Of a stretch of DNA of 64,000 bases, positions 17,125 through 25,746 are shown one piece after another (the first letter of the stretch is position 1; the number at the start of each line of letters is the position of its first letter). The stretch is from NCBI GenBank assembly GCA_029834535.1, contig JAQMWT010000440.1, positions 1 to 64,000 of the forward strand, given 5' to 3'. The stretch comes from Chrysophaeum taylorii (Eukaryota > Sar > Pelagophyceae > Pelagomonadales > Pelagomonadaceae). The position numbers and the translations under genes are program-made. A model generated the notes under the pieces. It ran no database searches and was not told the DNA's origin. It saw only the letters and a list, made by a program, of their open reading frames with translations.

Positions 17125-19182
17125 CTATGGGCATGACTCTCTGGAAATTAAACGTCGACGACCGCACAGCGGACACTTCTTTGTCGAGCGGCTTTCTTCC
17201 CTAACCAACAAAACCTGAAAATCATCATCCAGTCCGCAAGATAATTCCAAGATGAGGTCGTCGAGAGGAGGTCGGGTAGCGGCGAGCAGCCGGGAAACGA
17301 CGGCGTGATGGCCGCGGTCGCGCGCCGCGTCGATCGGCGTCATGCCGTACGAATCCACGCGGCGGGCGTCGGCACCGTACGCAAGCAATAACCGAGCGAC
17401 GTCGACGCACCCTTCGTAGCAAGCGAAATGAAGCGGCGAGAGGTCATAACACGCGGCCTGATTGACGTCAGCGCCGTGTTTCAGCAAGAGTCGGACGACC
17501 GAAAAGCAGCGAGTAAAGCTCGCGAGACAAAGCGGCGACATACCAGCGTTGTCGGTCAAATTGACGTCGGCGCCGGTTGTCTCCTCGAGCAACAACCGCA
17601 CCACTTCGACGTGGCCGTTTCGGCTGGCAAAGTGAAGAGACGAGGATCCGTCGTCGTCGTCCTTGGCGCGGTTCACGTCGGCACCGTTCGCGAGCAACAG
17701 ACGTACAACATCGACGTGGCCCTTCTCGCTCGCCACGCAGAGCGGCGAGGCACCTTTGCCCGCGGCTTGGTTGGCGTTAGCGCCGTGAGAAAGTAGCAAT
17801 CGGACGATGGCGACGAATCCGTTCTGGCTGGCCGCGCATAGCGGCGTGGCGCCGTCATTATCGGCGAGGTTGACATCGACGCTCGTTGTCTTCTTCTTCT
17901 TCTTCTCGAGAAGCAGCAGCAGGGCAACCACTTTGACTTGGCCGCGCTGGCTCGCAAGACACAGCGCCGAGGCACCACTGTTGTCGGTCAAATTGGCGTC
18001 GGCGCCTGCTGTCTCGAGCAACAAGCGCACCACTTCGACGTGGCCGTGCAGGCCCGCGAGGTGAAGAGACGAGGCTCCGTCGTCGTCCTTGGCGTGGTTG
18101 ACGTCGGCACCGTTCGCGAGCAACAATCGAACCACATCGACGTGGCCCTTCTCGCTCGCCATGCAGAGCGGCGAGGCACCTTTGCCCGCGGCTTGGTTGG
18201 CGTTCGCGCCGTGAGAAAGCAGCAATCGGACGACGGCGACGAATCCGTTCTGGCTGGCCGCGCATAGCGGCGTGGAACCGTCGTTATCGGCGAGGTTGAC
18301 ATCGACGCTCGTTGTCTTCTTCTTCTTCTCGAGAAGCAGGGCAACCACATCGACGAGGCCGGAACAGCTCGCAAGGTACAGCGACGAGCAACCGTAATCG
18401 TCGACCGCGTTGACGTCGGCGCCTTTCGAGAGCAGGAAACGTGCCACCTCGACGCGGTCGTCGTGGCACGCGATGAAGAGCGGCGAGGCACTACGGTTCG
18501 AGGTCTTTTCTAGGTCTGCGCCGTTCGCGACCAACAGACGTACCACGTCGAGGTGGCCCGCCGCGCTCGCCAGATAAAGCGACGAGCAACCGTTATCATC
18601 TTCCCCGTCGACGTCCGCGCCGTTCGCGAGCAGCAGAGTAACCACGTCGACGTGGCCGCGCTGGCACGCGATGCAGAGCGCCGGGGGGACTCGGCGACAG
18701 GCCTGGTTGACGTCCGCGCCGTTCGCGAGCAGCAGGGTAACCACCTCGACGTCTCCGTTACCACACGAGACATAGAGCGCCGACATCCCGTCTTCGTTGG
18801 CCTGGTTCGCGTCAGCGCCTCGCGAAAGCAGCAAAGTCGACACGGCGACGTCTCCGTTACTACACGAGACGCACAGCGGCGAAAAACCGTCTTCGTCGGC
18901 CTGGTTGACGTCCGCGCCCTTCGAGAGCAGCAGGGTAACCACCTCGACGTGGCCGTACAGACTCGCGGCGTACAAAGCCGACCAACCGTTCTTGGTTGTC
19001 TGGTTGACCTCAGCGCCTCGCGAGAGTAAGAGCCGGGCGACGCCGACGTGGCCGCCGAAGCTCGACTCCACGAGGGGCGAGTAACCGTTATCATCGACCT
19101 CATTCACGTCGGAATAACAAGAAGAATCGAGCTGCAATCGCACGGTGCCGATGTCACCATCATAGCACGCAGCCGCCAACAT
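17125..19182 (-). CDS. Ankyrin-repeat protein with C-terminal CPxC tail
   Basis: A single open frame of 685 aa made almost wholly of about 18 ankyrin repeats of about 33 residues (consensus G-x-S-P-L-x-x-A-x-x-x-G-H-V-x-V-V-R-L-L-L-x-x-G-A-D-V-N). Two internal units near residues 285-424 and 425-565 are near copies, each beginning with a lysine-rich insertion (EKKKKTTSVDVN). The last 50 residues leave the repeat pattern and end in KKCPLC (Cys670 and Cys673) with basic residues. Ankyrin repeats bind proteins; the partner is unknown. No signal peptide or membrane segment is seen. The same tail occurs at 33228 and 62613, and a degenerate form at 47076. The start at 19182 is the first Met and begins the first repeat. 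There is no sign of introns. Confidence 0.9.
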   Translation of the reverse strand: MLAAACYDGDIGTVRLQLDSSCYSDVNEVDDNGYSPLVESSFGGHVGVARLLLSRGAEVNQTTKNGWSALYAASLYGHVEVVTLLLSKGADVNQADEDGFSPLCVSCSNGDVAVSTLLLSRGADANQANEDGMSALYVSCGNGDVEVVTLLLANGADVNQACRRVPPALCIACQRGHVDVVTLLLANGADVDGEDDNGCSSLYLASAAGHLDVVRLLVANGADLEKTSNRSASPLFIACHDDRVEVARFLLSKGADVNAVDDYGCSSLYLASCSGLVDVVALLLEKKKKTTSVDVNLADNDGSTPLCAASQNGFVAVVRLLLSHGANANQAAGKGASPLCMASEKGHVDVVRLLLANGADVNHAKDDDGASSLHLAGLHGHVEVVRLLLETAGADANLTDNSGASALCLASQRGQVKVVALLLLLEKKKKKTTSVDVNLADNDGATPLCAASQNGFVAIVRLLLSHGANANQAAGKGASPLCVASEKGHVDVVRLLLANGADVNRAKDDDDGSSSLHFASRNGHVEVVRLLLEETTGADVNLTDNAGMSPLCLASFTRCFSVVRLLLKHGADVNQAACYDLSPLHFACYEGCVDVARLLLAYGADARRVDSYGMTPIDAARDRGHHAVVSRLLAATRPPLDDLILELSCGLDDDFQVLLVREESRSTKKCPLCGRRRLISRESCP

Positions 19183-19261
19183 GTGACGTACCGGACACCT
19201 ACGTACCCGATCGAAGACCTCCTCGAGGGTTTAGGTTTTCGATTTTTGACAACAAGTTAGT

Positions 19262-20062
19262 TAATAGCAAGTGCAGGCGCCAGTAAGTTCACCTATCTCT
19301 AACCCCAGTAAAAGTTCACCTGGTCCCAGTAAGTTCACCTACAGTACGCGTGGAGACGCCGGGAGAGGGCTTATCGGTATTGCGCAGCACGTGTGGGGTA
19401 GGGTGGGGTCGTCTACCCAGAAGAGGGTATCCTTGGGGTTGCCGACTCGACAGAGAGCCACGTAGAGCAGCTGGACGTGGTGGCAGAAGACGGGCAAGAG
19501 GACGCCGACCTTGCGGGGCGTCTGTCTGCCTCTGGCTCTTGTTGATCGTTTGGCGTCGGCGGGCCTTAAGGGATACACGTTGGAGGAGCCTCGGTGACAC
19601 GACACAACACGATCGATGACGTATCGGGTGCCGTTGCAGTGGCCGTGCGACGGGTCGAGGTTGCGAAGACTTTAAGCTCGCGATCAAAATCAGCATGCCG
19701 TTGGCTGTCAGGGAGTTGAAAAAAAACTCGACTGTAAAGAGCGAGGCGTCGTCTTCCGACCCAACCTAGTCGGCCAAAAAGAACTCCGACGCCTCGTCTC
19801 CAGGAAAAAAAGGCCGCGGTCATTCATGCGCGCGTTGTCAGCATCGACAACATCGTTTCGACGGGGGGGGGGAATGGCGCGCTGGCTAAAAGAGCCGCCG
19901 CGGGTCGTGGAAATAGTCTGCGAGGTCGCCGTAGACGGCTTGGAGGATCAATGCCTGGCTGGCTCGCGGGCCTACCTGATCCTTACCCTAAATCGAAAGA
20001 CAGACAAACAAACAGACAAACAAACAGACAGACAAACATCTGTCGATTAGTAGTTAGGAAAG
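19262..20062 (-). mobile_element. Helitron-type fragment (R4), copy 1
   Basis: It is homologous to 24455-25613 in the same orientation. On the minus strand it begins TCCTAACTACTAATCGAC, compatible with a Helitron TC start. It contains a decayed C-terminal part of a PIF1-type helicase, then several GGTGAACTTACTGG-like subterminal repeats (19270-19345), and ends near GCACTTG. The usual CTRR end and hairpin were not found, so assignment to Helitron rests on the helicase. Confidence 0.6.
19316..19960 (-). pseudogene. PIF1/Helitron helicase C-terminal remnant, copy 1
   Basis: Frames at 19339-19605 and 19316-19696 are frameshifted versions of the helicase C-terminus read more clearly in the second copy. 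Visible are RPADAKRSTRARGRQTPRKV and VFCHHVQLLYVALCR, corresponding to the family block TINKSQGQT followed by VFxHGQLYVALSR. Upstream (19826-19960) lies the reverse-strand YGDLADYFHDPRRLF segment. It is too broken to be functional. Confidence 0.6.
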
Positions 20063-21168
20063 GAGTTTCTCTAGGGTTTTTAGGACGACTCGTGCTTCCT
20101 TTAAATTCGTGCGTGCGTGCCACACACTCCAGTTCAAGACCGCGTCGTCCAGCCGGGAGTTTGGTGGTCAAGGGCGACGGCACCACCTTCGAATGGAGAT
20201 GTGCGGCACGCAAAAAAGCTCAAGCCAACCAAATGGGTTGAGCACCAGCCAGATTCCGATCACACACCCTCCTCCCTGATGTTTAGCGTTAAGTTTAGTG
20301 CACGCTCGCGAGCACGTCGTCTGCTAAGAATATCTATCTCGGTTGTGAAAAGTCAGGAACGAGCCTCGACGCGGACTCGAAAGAACGGAAAGCACGCCGG
20401 GCGAGGGGTGGGCAACGCAATTCCAAAACAACGAGCCCGAGGGCTCGACCGCGTGCCGGACGCCCCCTTCGCGCATACGAGGCCACTCAACACGTAAAGC
20501 ACCGAGTCGTCGTGCATACGCAGGACCGAGCTCGCTCCGTTGCGGTTGACCGAGCGCGATTGTCCGCGAGCAAGACGTTGCCGTACGGGTCGTCGAGAAC
20601 CCGCTGGGTGGGTGTCGCCAAGAATGCCCCGGACAGCGGTACGCAGGCCGGCGACGGCAGCACGAGGAGGAAGTTGCCACAACGAAACGACTTCCGGTGG
20701 GAAGTCGCAGTTCGAGAATGCCAGATATCGCGAGGGCCATGAAGCCACCCAGGCGGTGGTGGAGAGTTTGTCGGCAAGGCCAAGGTCGTAGTCCGCGAGG
20801 CGGCGACGCGGGTCGTGGCCATCCCGTCGCGAGCGCCTTTGATGAAGGCGGCGCAGGCCGAGACTGCGGCCTAGGCGAGCGTCAGCTACGGTCGCAGATC
20901 GCGTTGCGACGATAATGGAGGTCGGGCTTGCGGCGATCATCAAAGAAAACGTGCCGCCGGCCGACGGAGCTGCCACTCGAGGTTTTTAGCGCCGGGAGTT
21001 CTTGATGATCAAAAGGGCGAACGAGGACTGGGCGAGAGCGGACTGGGCGAGCGTCTTGGCTGACGGTCAGTACTCTCGCGGCCGGCCTCGAGAAGATCAT
21101 GGACGGCTGCAGCGCGCTCTACGGCGAGGAGTGGTTGGAGAGGATCGGATCTACGCCGCGTCACCTCC
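20063..21168. other. Degenerate sequence, no assigned gene
   Basis: Bases 20004-20040 just before are an (ACAA/ACAG)n microsatellite. Minus-strand frames 20353-20976 (207 aa) and 20882-21100 are open but arginine- and serine-rich, without a motif I recognise. They could be a remnant of the 5' part of a Helitron or of a host gene. Confidence 0.35.
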
Positions 21169-21880
21169 TTGAATCTCCAAGAGACGACGACGCTCGAGTG
21201 CTCTAGCCAGGCGTGGCCTCCAGCTCGATTAGGTGAACCGCGAGGCCTCAGGGTCCGAGTCCGGCCTCTCCCCCTTCAACCAGGCCCCCTATTGGAGGAT
21301 CCAGCTCTGCCAGGAGCAGCGGCAAGACTCCGCCCGCGCGGCGCCGGCGGGCGAACTCTCCGCGCTTCTGAACACGTCTGACGCTGTTCCCGTCTTCTTC
21401 TCGGAAAAAAAAGCGCGTCACCCCCGCCGCCAACGATGCCGACCCTGAATCCGAAGCTCCCACCGCCGGCGGCGCTCGCCTGACCCCCAAAGCAGTCCTG
21501 GCGCCGCCAACTACAACCGCGAAAAAAATCCAGCTCTCGTACCTCGAGAAGCAAGGTGTCTGTCTCAAAGGCCATCAAGGAGCAGCTCGGCAAGCACAAC
21601 CTCGGAGCCTACGCCACCCAGGACGACGCCGACAAGATCGCCCTCCTTCCACACCTCGACGCAAGCCCAGTTTGGCATGAAAAAAATCCTCCCCTCCTGG
21701 CTCACCGAGAGCCTTCGCGCAAAGTTTTCCCAAAGAAAAAAAAAGAAGCCCGACGACGACGACGACATAGACGCCTTCCAACTCAAAGAAGCCAAGGCTG
21801 GGGAGTGCATAGCCAAGTCCTAACGCGCCTCGAACGCCCATCGGGTTCCCCCATTCAAGCCTCCAACACCACCAGGGTCT
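21169..21880 (+). pseudogene. Degenerate unassigned coding remnant
   Basis: Plus-strand pieces such as VSKAIKEQLGKHNLGAYAT followed by an acidic KKPDDDDDIDAF stretch read like former coding sequence split over frames, with A-runs (for example 21409-21416 and 21736-21746) at the likely frameshift sites. No family recognised. Confidence 0.3.
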
Positions 21881-21929
21881 GAGTCGCCCTCGGGCTGCTC
21901 TCAGACACTCCTCTAACCTTCGCAGCAAC

Positions 21930-24454
21930 TTGAACAAGCTCCTCAACCAGCTGTTCTCACGGCAACCCCAATCAAGAAAAACGAAGTCGCGACCCAAGAC
22001 CCGATCATCTCGATGGTCACACCCCCTCCTGCTGTTCAATAATGTTTTCTCAAACACGAACAGAACCTACCTCCCCCTGCCGACAACCCCACCGGATGTA
22101 AAACACCCCACGGCAAAGTCTACTGCCTTCCCTCCGGACCCAGGCATAGCCAAGGTTACTCCACAACCTGGCACACCCCACATTCGCGAGGACACTCCAC
22201 CTTGTTCGAAGAATATTATCGCACCCGAAAAGTTCAACACTCCACCACACATTACTCCCTTCACTCCACCAACCCCACCGGAGCCTCCACCTCCTTCGCT
22301 GGAGCCTCACTCCCCACTATCGGCAACTCCCCCTACACCATCCATACAAGTTCCCCAACGTCCTCGTCAACCCCTTCGCCGCAACACTCATTTCCTTGAT
22401 GATCATGCCACCTACGGCCATGACGGCACCGTCATCCCTGACCAAGCCCCCACCGAGGCTAAAGCTCCTGCCGCCTCACCGTCGGGCTCTCCTGTCCGAT
22501 ATCCATCATCTTCCGCAACTCACTCTCCTCGAGACTTTCGTCTCCACCCACAAGACCATGCCACCTACGGCCACGACGGCCCCGGCATTTCCATTCCTAC
22601 CCCAGCTCCTTCCGCGGCTTAAGCTACTGCCGCCAAACCATCATCGGACCATCCTGACCGACCTTGATCACCTTTCGAAAGTTGTTGTTCCCCCGATTTC
22701 CATCTCCACCCGCGTGACTACGACCATTCCCCTCCTTTCTCAAAGTTCCAAATCACCTCCGTCAACGCGAGTTGGCCACCACTCTGGCTGCATTCCGCTC
22801 CCAAACCGCTGACTTGGCCGTAACCGAGGCCACGCTCACTCTCAAGGACGACGCTTTGTCCTCCACACCCGCCAAACTCACCGTAACCGACGCCGCCCTA
22901 GCTTTCGCCACTGAGCCCGGCTCGCCATCCAAGCCGACGAATTGGCCTACACCCGCGCGGAATTCCATCTCACCCACACACAGTTCAGGGAACTCGAAAA
23001 TGCCCACGCTGACATCCGCAATTCCCAGTTTGAAACCAACGCCGTCCTCCACACCCTGGATGCCTCCCACCCCACTCCGTCTGTTCTCCACATCCCGCCA
23101 TCTCTGGCCCCTCCCCCTCTGCCAAATCACTCTTCGTCTCTCTGGCACACAATGAACGAACCCCTTTGCTTTGTTCTCAGCCACCTGGTTCATCCCAACT
23201 CGACCACATCCCCGCGTCCGAGTTGCGAGGGCGTACATCCAACACCGGCGACCGTACCCCTACCACCAGCGGCGATCACCACGTGCAAACTCCCACCAAA
23301 AAACAAGACCACCAACATCAAGAGTCGACAATTTCCGAATTATCAAGCTCTTTCCCTGATGGTCATGCTCACCATCATGCTGCCAAGACACGTGCACAAG
23401 GGCTTCTTCTCTCTTCGAGCACAACGACCCAGGAAGCAGTCTTGTCGAAGGAACACCAAGCCACCTCGATCCCACTTTCGACAAATCAAAGAACAAGACA
23501 CCTCGAGATGTTCCCGAGTATTATGCCTACGTCGACTATGGCAACAAGGACCCAAGGCTCCGCCGTATTCTATACCCCAAGCACAAGAGCCGCAGGCCAC
23601 TGACAGACAACATCCCCTCGGATTCAGCCCCCTGGTATGATGCATACGGCGAAGAATCAAGACCCACTTCACTCGCCTCGAAGATGGTCTCCTCGACCAT
23701 TCCAGATCAGCCGCCTGATCCAAGCACCACCATCAATGCCCCCGGAATGCCGTATCCACAAGGACAAGACACGCTGTCATCGGCCCCACGGTCAACAACG
23801 TACTCGCAGGCACTCACCGCACCCGCAGGTATCAGCTCAGATTCACCAGGCACTCCCGCCTTGTTCGATGTTTCTCGATCAGCCGCTCCCGATCACTTCG
23901 AAGCTGGTTCCACCTCGCTGCCTTCTCTCCCCGAAGGCAGGCGCGCACTGCCGCTCACCGGCGCTTGCTGCTGCACCCACCATCCATCTTTTCGGCCGAA
24001 TGCACTGGATGACACTGGATGCAGCAGGTTGCACGGACCCATCTGCGATCACAATTTCACGATTCGATGGATGTCTTCGCACGAGCATCAGTCGCAGCAC
24101 ATGATCACCCGCTCCCCAACTCTCAGTCAGAGGACGCACTCCTTTCGGCTGCCGATCCTTATGTCTCACCGCGACCAAGCTTCTGGAAAGCCTTCACCAT
24201 GGCCGCAGTAATAGACACAGATTTCGAGAGTTCTGAACGGCCCGATCAGCCGCAAACTATGCACGATTCTATTGCGACCACTTCGGTCCTTTATGTCCCC
24301 TTGCATAGCTCTCTTCTGGACGCCACACGCTTGCGCTGCCTCCGGAAAATCGATGTTGCGCTCTCAGGAAACATTCTCCGCGCACAATGCACAGACTCGC
24401 TCCACCTGAACCGCTTCTGTCAGCGCTTTCGCATCACTGGAATATACGACAAAC
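21930..24454 (+). pseudogene. Proline/threonine-rich degenerate coding region of unknown element
   Basis: Frames 21930-22622 (230 aa, many PP and TPP), 22942-23640, 23684-24211 and 24019-24480 follow one another on the plus strand. They share the CA-rich composition of the frame at 25747. The 24019 frame is cut at about 24455 by the second R4 copy. The coding region may resume at 25614, which would make R4 an insertion. No domain recognised. A Gag-like role in a retroelement is a guess from composition. Confidence 0.35.
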
Positions 24455-24747
24455 AAGTGCAGGCCAGTAAGTTCACCTAGTCCCAATCTCTAACCCCAGT
24501 AAGTTCACCTGGTCCCAAAAAGTTTCGTATAAGTTCACCTGGTCAGTAAGTTCACCTAGCTCACACCAACTCCTTTGAGCTCGTCGCTCTCGCCTCCGCC
24601 AATCTAAGCTGCTTTGATCCGCACGCGCCGCCAACCTTTGAGTTTACTCTAAAAACCCTTTACTCTAAAAACCCCAGTATGTTCACCTGGTCCCAGTTTC
24701 ACCTGGTCACTCAGTTCACCTAGTCCCAATCTCAAACCCCAGTAAGT

Positions 24748-25368
24748 TCACGTGGTCCCAGTAAGTTCACTTAAAGTGCGCGTGTAGACGCCGGGAGGGG
24801 GCTTATCGGTATTGCGCAGCACGTGTGGGGTAGGGTGGAGTCGTCGACCCAGATGAGTATATCTCCTCGGGGATGCCGATCGACAGAGAGCCACGTAGAG
24901 CTGGACGTGGCAGAAGACGGGCTTGGGAAAGAGGACGCCGACCTCGCGGGGCGTCTGGCCCTGGCTCTTGTTGATCGTTTGGCGTAGGCGGGCCTTAAGC
25001 GATACAGGTTGGAGGAGCCTCGGTGACAACGACACGATCGATCATGTATCTGGTACCGTTGCAGTGGCCGTGCGACGGGTCGAGGTTGCGAAGACATTAA
25101 GCTCGCGATCAAAGTCAGCATGCCGTTGGTTGTCAGGGAGTTGAAAACTCTACTGTAAAGAGCGAGGCGTCGTCTTCCGACCCAGCCTAGTCAGCCGAAA
25201 AGAACTCCGACGCCTCGTCTCCGGGAAAAAAAGGCCGCGGTCATTCATGCGCGCGTTGTCAGCATCGACAACATCGTTTCGACGGGGCGTGAGAATGGCG
25301 CGCTGAAAGAGCCGCCGCGGGTCGTGGAAATAGTCTGCGAGGTCGCCGTAGACGGCTTGGAGGATCAC
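24748..25368 (-). pseudogene. PIF1/Helitron helicase C-terminal remnant, copy 2
   Basis: Minus-strand frames give, N to C, YGDLADYFHDPRRLFQRAIL followed by TPRRNDVVDADNAR (family: ERAILxPxN and a downstream N). After a frameshift come TINKSQGQTPREVGVL and VFCHVQLYVALCRSASPRR (family: TINKSQGQT, GQLYVALSR). These are motifs near the C-terminal end of PIF1-like helicases, including those of Helitrons. The upstream Walker A part and the Rep domain are absent. Confidence 0.7.
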
Positions 25369-25414
25369 TGTCTGGCTCTACTCTCGCGCCTACCTGATCC
25401 TTACCCTAAATCGA

Positions 25415-25570
25415 GGGCCCGTCCTCTCTTCGCCTGCCCCACGCCTCGGCGATGACCCCGACTAGGTCCCGCGTACTTATCTCCGCCCGTCAGGCACATC
25501 CCTCATACCCCACAAACCCACCCACATCCTTCATGCTCCCCACACACCCCCCTCTTAGCAGTCGACATTT
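25415..25570 (+). mobile_element. R1 element inserted in R4 copy 2 (empty site in copy 1)
   Basis: R4 copy 1 reads CTAAATCGAAAGACAGAC. Copy 2 reads CTAAATCGA, then 156 bp of R1, then AAAGACTAAC. The inserted sequence begins GGGCCCGTCC, ends CAGTCGACATTT, and is almost identical in reverse complement to 6790-6947. Confidence 0.75.
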
Positions 25571-25746
25571 AAAGACTAACAAACAAACAAACATCTGTCG
25601 ATTAGTAGTTAGGACATTCCACGCCAGCTGCCGGCTCCACCACAAACATTCTCCCAAGTCACGCACGTTGCCTCCCTCAAAAGCGTCTTATCGCTCGGCA
25701 CGTCACTCCTCATTCTAGGACGCATGTCGCATGCCCGCACCTTCGA

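Larger units (their letters stand above)
24455..25613 (-). mobile_element. Helitron-type fragment (R4), copy 2
   Basis: Same structure as 19262-20062. It has an expanded subterminal array of CAGTAAGTTCACCTGGTCC-like units (24462-24775, plus-strand sense), a helicase C-terminus, and the shared plus-strand end ATCTGTCGATTAGTAGTTAGG. It carries an extra 156-bp R1 insertion at 25415-25570 that is absent from copy 1. Confidence 0.6.

Noticed and set aside
17428-19260. Plus-strand frames (for example 18553-19029) with arginine/valine-rich proteins
   Set aside because: They are antisense shadows of the ankyrin gene; the repeated ankyrin codons give repeated open frames on the other strand.
21248-22057. 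Minus-strand frames of 100-160 aa
   Set aside because: Low-complexity G/R/F-rich translations opposite proline- and acid-rich plus-strand pieces, with no motif and no support from repeats.
24462-24780. Repeated CAGTAAGTTCACC units considered as a CRISPR-like array
   Set aside because: Units differ in sequence and spacing, are partly adjacent without uniform spacers, and belong to the end of a helicase-bearing mobile element in a eukaryotic context.
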